A stretch of DNA of 44,572 nt, taken from CAZKNJ01 sp964554185. GTDB lineage: Bacteria; 4484-113. Within the stretch, counting starts at the first letter, position 1, and every line of letters begins with the position of its first letter. The stretch spans positions 1-44,572 of the forward strand of contig CAZKNJ010000016.1 in the NCBI GenBank assembly GCA_964554185.1. The letters are read 5' to 3'. Below, in pieces: positions 1 through 8,623 of the stretch. Position numbers and translations under genes: made by a program. Below the pieces are notes generated by a model. That model saw only the letters and a list, made by a program, of their open reading frames with translations. It was not told where the DNA came from and ran no database searches.

Positions 1-1487
1 ATCCTCCCCCAGAGCTCATCCACCCGCCGCTTCACCTCGTCGCTCATGGCGATTTCCTGTGGCCATTCGCGCGCGGCTTCGCCGGCAATCTTGCGGGTGG
101 CGTCAATGCCGACCTTGCTGCCGAACAGCGGCTGCGGCGCCGAGTGGTCCAGCGCGTCGGTCGGGCCGTCGAAGAACATGAGGTCGCGGCGCGGGTCGGT
201 GTTGGCGAAGGCCTCAAACGCCACCTCGCTCAGGTCCTCCACCGGCACGTCCGCATCCACCACTATAATCGTGCGCGCGAAGCTCATCTGCCCCATCCCC
301 CACAGCCCCGCCATCACCCGCCGCGCCTGCGCCGGGTAGCGCTTGCGGATGCTGGCGATGACGCAGTTGTGGAACACGCCCTCCGGCGGGCAGCAGATGT
401 CGGTAAGCTCCGGCAGCATCAGCTTCATCAGCGGCAGGAAGATGCGCGTGGTGGCGTAGCCGAGGTAGTAGTCCTCGTGCGGCGGCTTCCCCACCACCGT
501 CGTGTGGTAGATGGGCTCGCGGCGGTGGGTGACGCACTCCACGTGGAATACGGGGTAATCGTCCACCGGCGAGTAGTAACCAGTGTGGTCGCCGAAGGGG
601 CCTTCGGGCCGCAGCGGCTCCGCCGGGTCAACATAGCCTTCCAGCACTATCTCCGCGCCGGCGGGCACGAGCAGGTCATTGGTCTTGCACTTCACCAGGT
701 CCACCGGCTTGCGGCGCAGGAATCCGGCGAACAGGAACTCGTCAATCCCGCCGGGCAGCGGCGCGCTGGCGGCGTAGCAGGTCGCGGGATCCGCCCCGAT
801 GGCCACTGCGACGGGCAGCCGCTCCGGCTTCCTGGCAGCCGCGTCAAAGTGGCGCGCGCCGTCCTTGTGGACATGCCAGTGCATCCCGGTCTCGTTGCGC
901 GAGTACACCTGCATGCGGTAGATGCCCATATTGGGGCGGCCGGTCTCCGGCTCGCGGGTGATGACCAGCGGGAAGGTGATGAACGGCCCGCCGTCCCCCG
1001 GCCAGCAGGTGAGAATGGGGAACTGGCCCAGGTCAACCTCCGCGCCTTGCTCCACCACTTCCTGGCAGGACGCCGACTTCACCACGCGCGGCGGGAAGTT
1101 GGCGGCCTCCAGGAGCTTGGGCAGCAGCGCGACTTTCTCGCGCAGCCCCTGCGGCGGCTTGAGGTCCAACATATCAGTGATGCGCTCCGCCACTTCGTTG
1201 GGATGCTCCACCCCCAGCGCCAGCGAAATGCGCGTGAGCGAGCCAAACAGGTTGATAGCCACCGGAATGTTGCGCTCGTCCGGCCGCTCCAGCAGTAGCG
1301 CCTTCCCGCCCCGGGAGAGGAACGGCGGTGTGCCTTCCGGCACCTTCGCCGCCGGGGACTTACTCATGCGGTCGGCCAGCTCGGTAATCTCCAGGTAGGG
1401 CGACACCGGCTCGCTGACCCGCACCAGCTCGCCCGCGCTCGCCAATGCACTGATAAACTCGCGCAAATCGCTGTGGGGAAATGCCAT
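1..1487 (-). CDS. ubiD: UbiD-family prenyl-FMN decarboxylase (3' end cut by window edge)
   Basis: Probable 3-polyprenyl-4-hydroxybenzoate or menaquinone-pathway decarboxylase that uses prenylated FMN. The frame is open from ATG at 1487 to the window edge, giving 495 residues; E. coli UbiD has 497, so nearly all of it is present. Family landmarks include NMGIYRMQVYSRNETGMHWH (prFMN/metal region) and EGPFGDHTGYY, whose E and D occupy the positions of the catalytic acids in UbiD enzymes. The start is supported by a TGGTAGAAT box whose last base lies exactly 6 nt before the ATG, implying a leaderless mRNA. It diverges from the S4-domain gene at 1542. The substrate (ubiquinone, menaquinone or another aromatic acid) cannot be decided here, and no ubiX-like partner is visible in the window. 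Confidence 0.93.
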   Translation of the reverse strand, partial: MAFPHSDLREFISALASAGELVRVSEPVSPYLEITELADRMSKSPAAKVPEGTPPFLSRGGKALLLERPDERNIPVAINLFGSLTRISLALGVEHPNEVAERITDMLDLKPPQGLREKVALLPKLLEAANFPPRVVKSASCQEVVEQGAEVDLGQFPILTCWPGDGGPFITFPLVITREPETGRPNMGIYRMQVYSRNETGMHWHVHKDGARHFDAAARKPERLPVAVAIGADPATCYAASAPLPGGIDEFLFAGFLRRKPVDLVKCKTNDLLVPAGAEIVLEGYVDPAEPLRPEGPFGDHTGYYSPVDDYPVFHVECVTHRREPIYHTTVVGKPPHEDYYLGYATTRIFLPLMKLMLPELTDICCPPEGVFHNCVIASIRKRYPAQARRVMAGLWGMGQMSFARTIIVVDADVPVEDLSEVAFEAFANTDPRRDLMFFDGPTDALDHSAPQPLFGSKVGIDATRKIAGEAAREWPQEIAMSDEVKRRVDELWGR

Positions 1488-1493
1488 TGGCCG

Positions 1494-1502
1494 ATTCTAC
1501 CA
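1494..1502 (-). promoter_or_regulatory. Extended -10 promoter of ubiD, leaderless geometry
   Basis: Minus-strand TG-G-TAGAAT. Six bases (CGGCCA) separate the box from the ubiD ATG, so the expected +1 is the A of the start codon. No good -35 lies 17 bp upstream, which is usual for extended -10 promoters. Confidence 0.6.
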
Positions 1503-1541
1503 GAGGCCGCCCCGATTAACGGTAAACTATCAGGAGTGCAA

Positions 1542-2354
1542 TTGCGGGAGCTGGACAACCTCATCCGCCGTGGCGGCATCCCGTCCGAGGGGCTCATCAC
1601 CGGCTTCATCGCGCCGGAAGACCTCTCGGAGCTGTGGGAGCGGCTGGAAAGCGAACGCGTACTCGCGGCCTTCAGCGGGGGAAGCGAGGTGCCGCGCCGC
1701 GTGATGCTGCGGCTGGTTCCGCCAGAAAGCGGTGCCGCCCATTTGGGGGACGTGTGGGTGCGCTCCATGCTGGACGGCTGGCAGGAGCACGCCGCGTCCT
1801 TCCCGTTGGAGTGGCTGCATGTGCGGCAGAGCGGGCTGGACGAGTACGGCGGGCACCGGGAGCTGGAGCAGCCGCAGGCGGACAAGCTCGCAGCAATGCT
1901 CTACCGCCACGGCCTGCCGCCCACCGCGCTGGGCGAAGTTGCCCGCAGTGGCAAGCGGGTGCTCATCCTGGTGGACTCGCGGGAGCATGCGCAAGCGGTA
2001 AGCGCCGTGTGTGCCGCCGGGCTGTCCGTCGCCGGAAAGGTGGACTTCGCGCCGGACGAGTGCCTGAGGGCAAAGAACCTGTCGCTCGGGTCGCCGCGGC
2101 TGGATGCGGCGGTGTCGCGCGCCTGCAACTTGGGCCGGGCTGAAGCCAAGACGGCGGTGGAACGCGGCTTCGTAGCGGTGAACCTCAAGCTCTGTCGCGA
2201 CGCTGCGCACACGGTTGCCAGCGGCGACCTGGTGCACCATCTGCTCGAGGGCGCGGTGCGCATCCGCGAGGCTAAGGAGGGGCGGCGTGCGGGGCGCCAT
2301 ACGCTGGACGCGGTGGCCTTTGGCTGGACCGGTCGGCTGGGGCCAAACCTGTGA
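1542..2354 (+). CDS. YlmH-like S4-domain RNA-binding protein
   Basis: The C-terminal half contains an S4 RNA-binding domain (RLDAAVSRACNLGRAEAKTAVERG, then GDLV). The upstream segment, with AFSGGSEVPRRVMLRLVP, resembles the N-terminal domain of the YlmH family. YlmH proteins bind the 50S subunit or peptidyl-tRNA and have been linked to ribosome-associated quality control. I place the start at TTG 1542, because AGGAG (1532-1536) sits 5 nt upstream. The frame is open back to 1473, but an earlier start would overlap the divergent ubiD start and its promoter. GTG 1536 is in frame but overlaps the Shine-Dalgarno sequence. From TTG the product is 270 residues, near the usual YlmH length. It lies just upstream of the pilus promoter but is probably a separate unit. 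Confidence 0.8.
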   Translation: MRELDNLIRRGGIPSEGLITGFIAPEDLSELWERLESERVLAAFSGGSEVPRRVMLRLVPPESGAAHLGDVWVRSMLDGWQEHAASFPLEWLHVRQSGLDEYGGHRELEQPQADKLAAMLYRHGLPPTALGEVARSGKRVLILVDSREHAQAVSAVCAAGLSVAGKVDFAPDECLRAKNLSLGSPRLDAAVSRACNLGRAEAKTAVERGFVAVNLKLCRDAAHTVASGDLVHHLLEGAVRIREAKEGRRAGRHTLDAVAFGWTGRLGPNL

Positions 2355-2383
2355 TTGACTATACGCGTAGCGCGTGTTATAAA
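2355..2383 (+). promoter_or_regulatory. Sigma-70-type promoter of the pilBTC cluster
   Basis: TTGACT (2355-2360), 17-bp spacer, TATAAA (2378-2383): five of six matches in each box. It begins right at the end of the S4-domain gene and lies about 67 nt upstream of the pilB ATG, giving a leadered transcript with a GAGGTGG-like ribosome site. Confidence 0.75.
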
Positions 2384-2449
2384 AGTCGTTGGACTCGTGA
2401 CCCACGCGCCAGGAAGGAAGTCACACACTCTACCTGAGGTGGTCTCTTA

Positions 2450-4264
2450 ATGAACAAGAAACTCGGCGAGCTTCTAATTGAAGCCGGCATCATCTCTGAG
2501 GAGAAGCTTAAGGATGCCTTGTCCAAGCAGAAGGAGACGGGCAAGCGTATCGGCGAGGTTATCGTTGATATGCAGCTGGCCCTGGAAGATGAGATTCAGG
2601 ACCTGCTGGCGCGGCAGCTCGGCCTACCCAAGATCGACCTCTACGAGGAGCGCATCGACCCGGATATCGCCCGATTGGTTCCCGCGGAGATGATCAAGCG
2701 GCACCAGGCTTTCCCGGTGAAGAAGGACGGCAACCAGCTCATTGTGGCGATGGTTGACCCGCTCAACCTGCTGGCGATTGACGACTTCCGGCTGTCCACC
2801 GGAATGGATATCAAGCCCTATATCACTTCACCCAGCGCCATCTCGCACGCCTTTGACCAGTTCTTCGGCGTGTCCCACGAGGCGCAGAAGTCCATTGAGG
2901 AGTTCCAGCAAGACCGGATGAAGAAGGGCTACGCCATTGACGAGAGCCTGGTGGACAAAGCGACGCTGAAGGAGATTGAGGACGCCCCCATCGTCAAGCT
3001 GGTGGACACCATCCTCAACGGTGCCGCCGATTACCGCGCGTCCGACGTCCACCTGGAGCCCAAGTCCGACCATATGGTCGTGCGCTACCGGGTTGACGGG
3101 ATGCTCCACCGGATTCTGACCGTCCCCAAGAACGCTATCCCTGCGGTTACCGCCCGCCTCAAGATTATGGCCAAGCTGGATACTTCCGAGCGGCGCAAGC
3201 CGCAGGACGGCCGCATCGAGCTTGAGGTCGCGGACGCGCAATACGATATCCGCTTCTCCACCTTGCCAACGCTATTCGGCGAGAAAATCGTAATGCGGCT
3301 GCTCAACAAGTCGTCGCAGGACTACAAGCTTACCGACCTGGGCTACGACGAGAGCGAGCTTGAAATCTGGAACTCCCTGATTCAGCAGCCTCACGGCATC
3401 ATCCTGATCACCGGCCCCACTGGCTCGGGCAAGTCCACGACGCTCATCACTTCGCTGGCGAAGCTGGCGACGGAGCAGGTGAACGTCGTCACCATTGAAG
3501 ACCCGGTGGAGTACCAGCTGGACGCCATCAACCAGGTGCACGTGAATCCCAAAGTGGGCTTGACCTTCGCCTCGGGGATGCGCACTGTTGTCCGTCAGGA
3601 CCCCGACATCATCATGGTCGGCGAGATTCGCGACGGCGAGACGGCTGACCTGGCGGTCAACGCCGCGCTGACAGGCCACCTGGTGCTGTCCACGCTGCAC
3701 ACCAATGACGCACCCGGCGCAATCCCGCGCATGGAGAATATGGGAGTGCCTGCGTACCTCATGAACGCCTCGGTAATCGGGATCATGGCCCAGCGGTTGC
3801 TGCGCCGCCTATGCCCCCACTGCAAGGAAGCCCGGGAGGCGAACGAAGAAGAGCTCGCCTACATCAAAGGCGCATTCGACGCCTCCAAGTACGAGGGCAA
3901 ACCGCCGCTGCTCTACCACCCGAAGGGCTGCAAGTTCTGCAAGCATGTGGGCTACCAGGGGCGCACCGGTATCTTTGAGATTTTCCGCATGTCGAATGCG
4001 ATCAAGGAACTCATCACCACTACGACGGCCATCCACATCATCAAGCACACTGCCCGGCGCGAAGGTATGGCCACGCTGTGGGAAAGCGGCGTGAAGAAGG
4101 TTCTGATTGGGCAGACCTCACTGTCAGAGCTTCTCCGCGTAGCCCGTCCGGACTTTGAGACCGACACGGCCGGTGAAGAGACCGTGCCCTCCGGCGTCGG
4201 CGTGCGCGGCGGCCTGACCGAGACCGCGCCGAAACTGGCCGAAGTTGAAGGATTTGAAACCTAA
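2450..4264 (+). CDS. pilB: Type IV pilus assembly ATPase PilB (GspE family)
   Basis: Hexameric cytoplasmic motor that drives pilus extension. The N-terminal MshEN domain has two consecutive 24-residue motifs, beginning KLGELLIEAG (residue 4) and RIGEVIVDMQ (about residue 33), each ending in LxxxLxxQ/IxxLLxRQ. This is the signature of c-di-GMP-binding MshE/PilB ATPases. The ATPase core has Walker A GPTGSGKS at about 322-329, a Walker B/Asp-box region IIMVGEIRDGETAD, and a His box TGHLVLSTLHTND. The tetracysteine zinc motif is CPHC ... CKFC-x-HVGYQGRTG. Length (604) is normal. The C-terminal tail after RVARPDFE is an extra, probably disordered, Gly/Glu-rich extension. It is followed after 28 nt by pilT. 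Confidence 0.96.
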   Translation: MNKKLGELLIEAGIISEEKLKDALSKQKETGKRIGEVIVDMQLALEDEIQDLLARQLGLPKIDLYEERIDPDIARLVPAEMIKRHQAFPVKKDGNQLIVAMVDPLNLLAIDDFRLSTGMDIKPYITSPSAISHAFDQFFGVSHEAQKSIEEFQQDRMKKGYAIDESLVDKATLKEIEDAPIVKLVDTILNGAADYRASDVHLEPKSDHMVVRYRVDGMLHRILTVPKNAIPAVTARLKIMAKLDTSERRKPQDGRIELEVADAQYDIRFSTLPTLFGEKIVMRLLNKSSQDYKLTDLGYDESELEIWNSLIQQPHGIILITGPTGSGKSTTLITSLAKLATEQVNVVTIEDPVEYQLDAINQVHVNPKVGLTFASGMRTVVRQDPDIIMVGEIRDGETADLAVNAALTGHLVLSTLHTNDAPGAIPRMENMGVPAYLMNASVIGIMAQRLLRRLCPHCKEAREANEEELAYIKGAFDASKYEGKPPLLYHPKGCKFCKHVGYQGRTGIFEIFRMSNAIKELITTTTAIHIIKHTARREGMATLWESGVKKVLIGQTSLSELLRVARPDFETDTAGEETVPSGVGVRGGLTETAPKLAEVEGFET

Positions 4265-4292
4265 CCCTATGTGGCTTGGGGAGGAATTCTAA

Positions 4293-5435
4293 ATGGACTA
4301 TACGATTCTAGACCTCCTGGTTCAGCTGGTGGAGCACGGCGCTTCCGACCTCCACTTGACCGCCGGCGTTCCACCCACCCTGCGCATCCACGGTAAGCTC
4401 GTGCGGCTGGATTACAAGCCTCTCACGCCGGACGATGTGCGCGAGCTGGCGTTCTCCATGATCCGCGAGGACCAGCGCAAGAAGTACGAGCTGGAGCGCG
4501 AGCTGGACTTCGGCTACAGCCAGAAGGGCATCGGGCGCTTCCGCTGCAACCTCGGTTTCCAGCGCGAGAGCAGCTACTGCACGATGCGCGCCATCTCGGA
4601 GAAGATCCCCTCAATGGATGAGTTGCTGCTGCCTCCAATCATGAAGGAGGTGATCCAGCTTCCCCGCGGCCTGGTGCTCGTGACCGGCCCTACCGGCTCC
4701 GGCAAGTCCACCTCGCTCGCCGCTATGCTCAACGTTATCAACGAGACCAAGGACTTGCATATTGTCACCTTGGAAGACCCCATTGAATACGTGCACCAGC
4801 ACAAGCGCTGTAACGTGAATCAGCGCGAGGTGGGGCGCGACACGCTTACGTTCGCGGGCGCCTTGAAGCGCGTACTGCGCCAGGACCCTGACGTCATCCT
4901 GGTCGGCGAGATGCGCGACCTGGAAACCATCGCCACCGCCATCACCGCGGCGGAAACGGGCCACTTGGTGTTCGCCACCCTGCACACCAACAACGCCCCG
5001 CTGACCATTGACCGCATTGTCGACGTGTTCGCCTCAGAGCAGCAGGACCAGATCCGCGCCCAGCTGGCCAACTCGCTGCAGTGCATTATCTCCCAGCAGT
5101 TGCTGCCGCTGGCCGACGGCGGCGGGCGCGTGGCCTCCTTTGAGGTCATGCTCAACATTCCGGCCATCCGCAACCTCATCCGCGAGAAGAAGGAGTTCCA
5201 GATTCACTCGGTGATGATGACCCACTCCAAGATGGGGATGCAGACGATGGACCAGAATCTGCGCGACCGGTACGTTGACCGCCTGATCTCGCTGGAAGTT
5301 GCGATGGCGCACGCGGGCAACGTGGGCAACCTCCAGCGGCTCATCAGCGCAGCGGCCGCTACCGGCGCGAAGAGCTCGACCGACATTGCCGAACGCGAGA
5401 CACCCTCCCTGGACGGCACCAGCATGGGGGTGTAA
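4293..5435 (+). CDS. pilT: Type IV pilus retraction ATPase PilT
   Basis: Motor ATPase that powers pilus depolymerisation and twitching. Walker A GPTGSGKS is at 132-139, Walker B at VILVGEMRDLET and the His box at TGHLVFATLHTNNA. The PilT hallmark AIRNLIREKK is at about 291-300; it separates PilT from PilB/GspE. The N-terminal segment GASDLHLTAGVPPTLRIHGKL is the PAS-like domain of PilT. A GGAGG ribosome site precedes the ATG. At 380 residues it is slightly longer than E. coli or Pseudomonas PilT, with a short Ser/Thr-rich tail. It lies between pilB and pilC in the same direction, so extension and retraction motors are likely co-transcribed. Confidence 0.96.
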   Translation: MDYTILDLLVQLVEHGASDLHLTAGVPPTLRIHGKLVRLDYKPLTPDDVRELAFSMIREDQRKKYELERELDFGYSQKGIGRFRCNLGFQRESSYCTMRAISEKIPSMDELLLPPIMKEVIQLPRGLVLVTGPTGSGKSTSLAAMLNVINETKDLHIVTLEDPIEYVHQHKRCNVNQREVGRDTLTFAGALKRVLRQDPDVILVGEMRDLETIATAITAAETGHLVFATLHTNNAPLTIDRIVDVFASEQQDQIRAQLANSLQCIISQQLLPLADGGGRVASFEVMLNIPAIRNLIREKKEFQIHSVMMTHSKMGMQTMDQNLRDRYVDRLISLEVAMAHAGNVGNLQRLISAAAATGAKSSTDIAERETPSLDGTSMGV

Positions 5436-5522
5436 CGTGCGGCGCGTAGCCGCTCATGCACGCGCGCGGGATATCGGGTATAATGGAATGAAGCTACCCG
5501 CGAAGGGATAATGGTGTGAACT

Positions 5523-6740
5523 ATGCGGACTTTCGTATATACGGCTAAGGATTCTGCGGGCAAGGTCATCCAGAGCACGGTTGAGGCGGACAACCCTAAA
5601 GCGGTGATGGAAGCCCTGCGCAATGAGGGCTTTTTCGTTGTCCGGATTGTCGAGCGCCGCAAACCGTTCAACCCGCTGGCTCTGATTGAGCGCGCTTTCA
5701 AGATCGGCCTGAAAGAGCTGACCGTCTTCTCGCGCCAGTTCGCGTTGCTGCTGAACGCGGGCCTTACCCTGGCTGAAGCGGTTGACACCATTGAAGAGCA
5801 GACGCAGAACTCGTCCTTCCGCCAGATACTCCACAAAGTCAAGCTGGACATTCAGGGCGGTGAAACGCTGAACCTCGCGATGAAGAAGCACCCGCGCGCG
5901 TTCTCCCCGTTCTTCGTCTCCATGGTGCAGGCCGGCGAGATCGGTGGTGCGCTTGACTCCATCCTTGACCGTGTGGCCCAGTTCTACGAGAACGAGCTTG
6001 ACCTGAAGCACAAGGTCAAGAGCGCGATGATTTACCCGGTCATCATCCTCATCCTTGCCATGAGCATTTCGCTGTTCATGCTTATGTACATCGTGCCCCA
6101 GTTCGGCGCGTTCTACGAGGAGTTCTCCGGCGGCGAAGCCCAGCTCCCCGCGCTGACCCGCACGATGATCAAGTTCAGCGACTGGCTGGTCAACAACTGG
6201 GGCTACTTGCTGAGCATTCCGGTGTTCATCCTGCTTTTCTGGAAATTCCGCAACTCCAAGTGGGGGCACATTGTGCTGGACCCCATCGTTCTGCGCATTC
6301 CCATCTTCGGGCCGCTGGCTCGCAAGGTGGCGATTACCCGCTTCTCCCGCACCTTCGGCACTCTGACCGCGTCAGGCGTGCCCATCCTGGAAGCGCTGGA
6401 AGTGGCCAAGAACACCGCCAGCAACAACGTCATCCAGCGCGCCATTATGTATGTCCGCGAACGCATTCGTGAGGGCGAGACCATCCATGCTCCGATGAAG
6501 CGCACCGGCCAGTTCCCGCCGATTGTCTCCAACCTGGTGTCCGTCGGGGAGGAAGCCGGTAACCTGGAGGAGATTCTCTTCAAGATTTCCGACTATTACG
6601 ACGCCGAGATTGACGCAACCGTCCGCGGAATGGCGAGCATTATCGAGCCGATGATGATCATCCTCATCGGCGCCTTGGTAGGGACAATCGTGGTTTCTCT
6701 GTACTTGCCGATCTTCAATCTGGTAAATGTGATAAAATAG
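5523..6740 (+). CDS. pilC: Type IV pilus inner-membrane platform protein PilC (GspF family)
   Basis: Inner-membrane platform protein that couples the PilB/PilT motors to pilin polymerisation. It has two GspF-type helical domains (about residues 68-190 and 270-400). Each ends in a hydrophobic segment: IYPVIILILAMSISLFMLMYI, VNNWGYLLSIPVFILLFW and the C-terminal PMMIILIGALVGTIVVSLYL. Family motifs include TVFSRQFALLLNAGLTLAEA, MVQAGEIGGALDSIL and VGEEAGNLEEIL. Length (405) is normal. The 87-nt gap after pilT holds TATAAT (5479-5484) without a clear -35, so an internal promoter is possible but weak. I see no good Shine-Dalgarno sequence before the ATG. Confidence 0.95.
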   Translation: MRTFVYTAKDSAGKVIQSTVEADNPKAVMEALRNEGFFVVRIVERRKPFNPLALIERAFKIGLKELTVFSRQFALLLNAGLTLAEAVDTIEEQTQNSSFRQILHKVKLDIQGGETLNLAMKKHPRAFSPFFVSMVQAGEIGGALDSILDRVAQFYENELDLKHKVKSAMIYPVIILILAMSISLFMLMYIVPQFGAFYEEFSGGEAQLPALTRTMIKFSDWLVNNWGYLLSIPVFILLFWKFRNSKWGHIVLDPIVLRIPIFGPLARKVAITRFSRTFGTLTASGVPILEALEVAKNTASNNVIQRAIMYVRERIREGETIHAPMKRTGQFPPIVSNLVSVGEEAGNLEEILFKISDYYDAEIDATVRGMASIIEPMMIILIGALVGTIVVSLYLPIFNLVNVIK

Positions 6741-6819
6741 TTGCACCAAAAGGGGGGAGGAATGGGTCAGAGGGCTGACTCGAACACTATTGGAACGCAG
6801 CATATTTCCGGATTCTTCG

Positions 6820-6848
6820 TTGACAGTCTCCCAATGCTGTGTTATCAT
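6820..6848 (+). promoter_or_regulatory. Near-consensus sigma-70 promoter of the long prepilin gene
   Basis: TTGACA (6820-6825), 17-bp spacer, TATCAT (6843-6848). One of the strongest promoters in the window by eye. It gives a leader of about 70 nt with AAGGAGG (6906-6912) before the ATG at 6924, consistent with high pilin expression independent of pilBTC. Confidence 0.8.
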
Positions 6849-6923
6849 TAACCAACTGGGCTCGTGCCCGGCGAACTCATACCATCAATTATTTTCGAAA
6901 GCTTTAAGGAGGTGAAACGGTTA

Positions 6924-7934
6924 ATGAACCGTAAGGGCTTTACCCTCATTGAGCTACTGGTCGTCATTGTGATCATCGGTATTCTGGCAGCCATAGCATT
7001 GCCCAACTACATCAAGGTCAAGGATAAGGCCAAGGAAGCTGAAGTGAAGAGCAATCTCCACAACATTCAGCTTTCCGTTGAGCGCTTTGCCGTTGACACT
7101 GGTGGAACTTATCCCGATTATCTCATTGGTGGTCAGGGCAAGTATTCGCAATTCATCCAGGGCGGCGCAAATGCCTTCATTAACATTACGGATTGCCCCG
7201 ACCGGACAATCCTGAGTGACCCGTTGCTGCGCAAGGGCTACGTGGATGCGTATCCCAAGAACCCCTTCGCCACGAAGGGTGCCGCGATTCAGCAATTCCA
7301 GGAGGACATCCAAGACCCGCTCTACAACAACTCCAACCTCGCCGTCAACTTCGGTACCCGCTTCGGCCCCTACTGCACCCTGACCGGCAACGTCCTCGCG
7401 GACTACCGGTTTACGCAGTTCGTGACCGTTGACCAGATGACCGGTGAGCAGCGACCTCGCCGCAGCTACTCCGACATTGAGTACCCCTTCTGGGATCTCT
7501 GGCAGAGCAACAAACCGAACCCGTTCCTGCCCGGCGAATTCTTCTACAAGTGCGCTGGCGTGATTGTGATAGCCAATGCGAGCAGCGTGGATGAAACCCG
7601 TCCAATTCTGCCGACGGTCGTTGAGTATTACATGCTGGGCGGCTACGGTGCTATCCGCACCAAGGGCCGTGACATCCTCGGCCCCGAGCCGGTGATTCAG
7701 TTCACCGAAGCGAGTGGCTCAGCCGGCACTGGAACTGAGTTCGAGGTCCCGGCTTGGACCCGCTCGACCAGGCGCTTGCAGGACGACCAGGGCTTCTTCC
7801 TTGGCAGCCCGTACTCCAACGCCCGTGGCGACGAGACGGTTGACCAGCTGCAGTACGGTTGCCCCAACGGCATCCGTGACGGCATCATCCTCGTGCTCGT
7901 TCCTGGCGAAGACACCAAGGGTGGCCGGGAGTAA
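6924..7934 (+). CDS. Long type IV prepilin (336 aa) with inserted globular region
   Basis: Prepilin with a class III signal peptide: MNRKG cleaved before FTLIELLVVIVIIGILAAIA, with Glu5 of the mature protein, for PilD-type processing and N-methylation. The helix continues through KDKAKEAEVKSNLHNIQLSVERF. A region of about 227 residues then separates the conserved N-terminus from a C-terminal block ending GIILVLVPGEDTKGG. This central part includes DPLLRKGYVDAYPKNPF, a motif of GspG/pseudopilin-like proteins. The ATG at 6924 is chosen because AAGGAGG precedes it and the signal peptide begins there; an in-frame upstream start (6864) would add 20 residues before the signal. It has its own promoter and a strong terminator. 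It could be a minor or tip pilin or a major pilin; its relation to the 109-aa paralogue downstream is striking. Confidence 0.93.
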   Translation: MNRKGFTLIELLVVIVIIGILAAIALPNYIKVKDKAKEAEVKSNLHNIQLSVERFAVDTGGTYPDYLIGGQGKYSQFIQGGANAFINITDCPDRTILSDPLLRKGYVDAYPKNPFATKGAAIQQFQEDIQDPLYNNSNLAVNFGTRFGPYCTLTGNVLADYRFTQFVTVDQMTGEQRPRRSYSDIEYPFWDLWQSNKPNPFLPGEFFYKCAGVIVIANASSVDETRPILPTVVEYYMLGGYGAIRTKGRDILGPEPVIQFTEASGSAGTGTEFEVPAWTRSTRRLQDDQGFFLGSPYSNARGDETVDQLQYGCPNGIRDGIILVLVPGEDTKGGRE

Positions 7935-7959
7935 GTCCCGTCTGCACTTCTCGACACCT

Positions 7960-7990
7960 AAGAGGGCCCTTCGGGGCCCTCTTTTTTTTG
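7960..7990 (+). terminator. Rho-independent terminator with UUCG tetraloop
   Basis: The 9-bp stem AGAGGGCCC/GGGCCCTCT closes a TTCG tetraloop and is followed by eight T residues. It ends the long prepilin transcript. Confidence 0.93.
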
Positions 7991-8171
7991 GCCGGGCATC
8001 CACGCTAATTCGCGCGCCGCGGAAACAAATGCACCGATTCCGCGTTCTAACTATATGGGAGCCAAAGGAAGGCGGTCCTTTAGGGGGACAGCGCCAGAGC
8101 AGTCCATCCGCATTTTCCCGACGCCGGCTGAAAGGGCGGCTGTGCACATCTCACCTAATGGAGGTAAGTCC

Positions 8172-8501
8172 ATGAACAGAAGAGGTTTTACGTTGATCGA
8201 GCTGCTGGTGGTGATTGTCATCATCGGCATCCTCGCGGCCATTGCCTTGCCCAACTACATCAAGGCGAAAGACAAGGCCAAGGAAGCCGAGGTGAAGAGC
8301 AACCTGCACAACATCCAGCTCGCCATCGAGAGGTTTGCCGTTGATTACGGCGGCACTTATCCTGAATATCTTATTGGCGGCCAGGGCCTCGGCGCCGCCG
8401 AGAACGTTGACCAGATCAGCTACGGCTCACCCAACGGCATCCGCGAGGGCATCATCCTGGTGCTGGTGCCGGGCGAGGACACCAAGGGCGGCCGCAGTTA
8501 A
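8172..8501 (+). CDS. Short type IV prepilin (109 aa), paralogue of the long prepilin
   Basis: Type III signal MNRRG before FTLIELLVVIVIIGILAAIA. The first 72 residues differ from the long prepilin at only six positions. The last 31 residues (VDQISYGSPNG to GEDTKGGRS) match its C-terminus at 26 of 31. The 227-residue central region is absent, so little beyond the N-terminal helix and a short tail remains. It could be the major subunit of a thin filament, comparable in size to short pilins such as those of Geobacter. The start is ATG 8172 after GGAGG (8160-8164); the frame is open further upstream, but no signal peptide would result. The 8002-8171 leader contains no promoter or riboswitch I can name. 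Confidence 0.92.
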   Translation: MNRRGFTLIELLVVIVIIGILAAIALPNYIKAKDKAKEAEVKSNLHNIQLAIERFAVDYGGTYPEYLIGGQGLGAAENVDQISYGSPNGIREGIILVLVPGEDTKGGRS

Positions 8502-8525
8502 CCATCTCCGCCTTCCATGCTCCCG

Positions 8526-8556
8526 GGAGGGCCCCTGCGGGGGCCCTCTTGCTTGG
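8526..8556 (+). terminator. Rho-independent terminator after the short prepilin
   Basis: Stem GAGGGCCCC/GGGGCCCTC with loop TGCG, followed by a short T-rich stretch (TTGCTT). The stem is very similar to the terminator after the long prepilin. Confidence 0.8.
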
Positions 8557-8568
8557 TGGCCGCCTTCA

Positions 8569-8597
8569 TTGACGCGCGCTGAATGCTGGGATAATAT
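8569..8597 (+). promoter_or_regulatory. Probable promoter of the S55 peptidase gene
   Basis: TTGACG (8569-8574), then either TAATAT (8592-8597, 17-bp spacer) or GATAAT (8590-8595, 15-bp spacer). The leader carries CGGAG (8611-8615) 8 nt before the ATG at 8624. Confidence 0.55.
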
Positions 8598-8623
8598 ATG
8601 CAACCAAACTCGGAGTGTTCCTA

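Noticed and set aside
7991..8171. Riboswitch or sigma-54 promoter upstream of the short pilin
   Set aside because: I looked for GEMM c-di-GMP riboswitch landmarks and for TGGCAC-N5-TTGC; neither is present.
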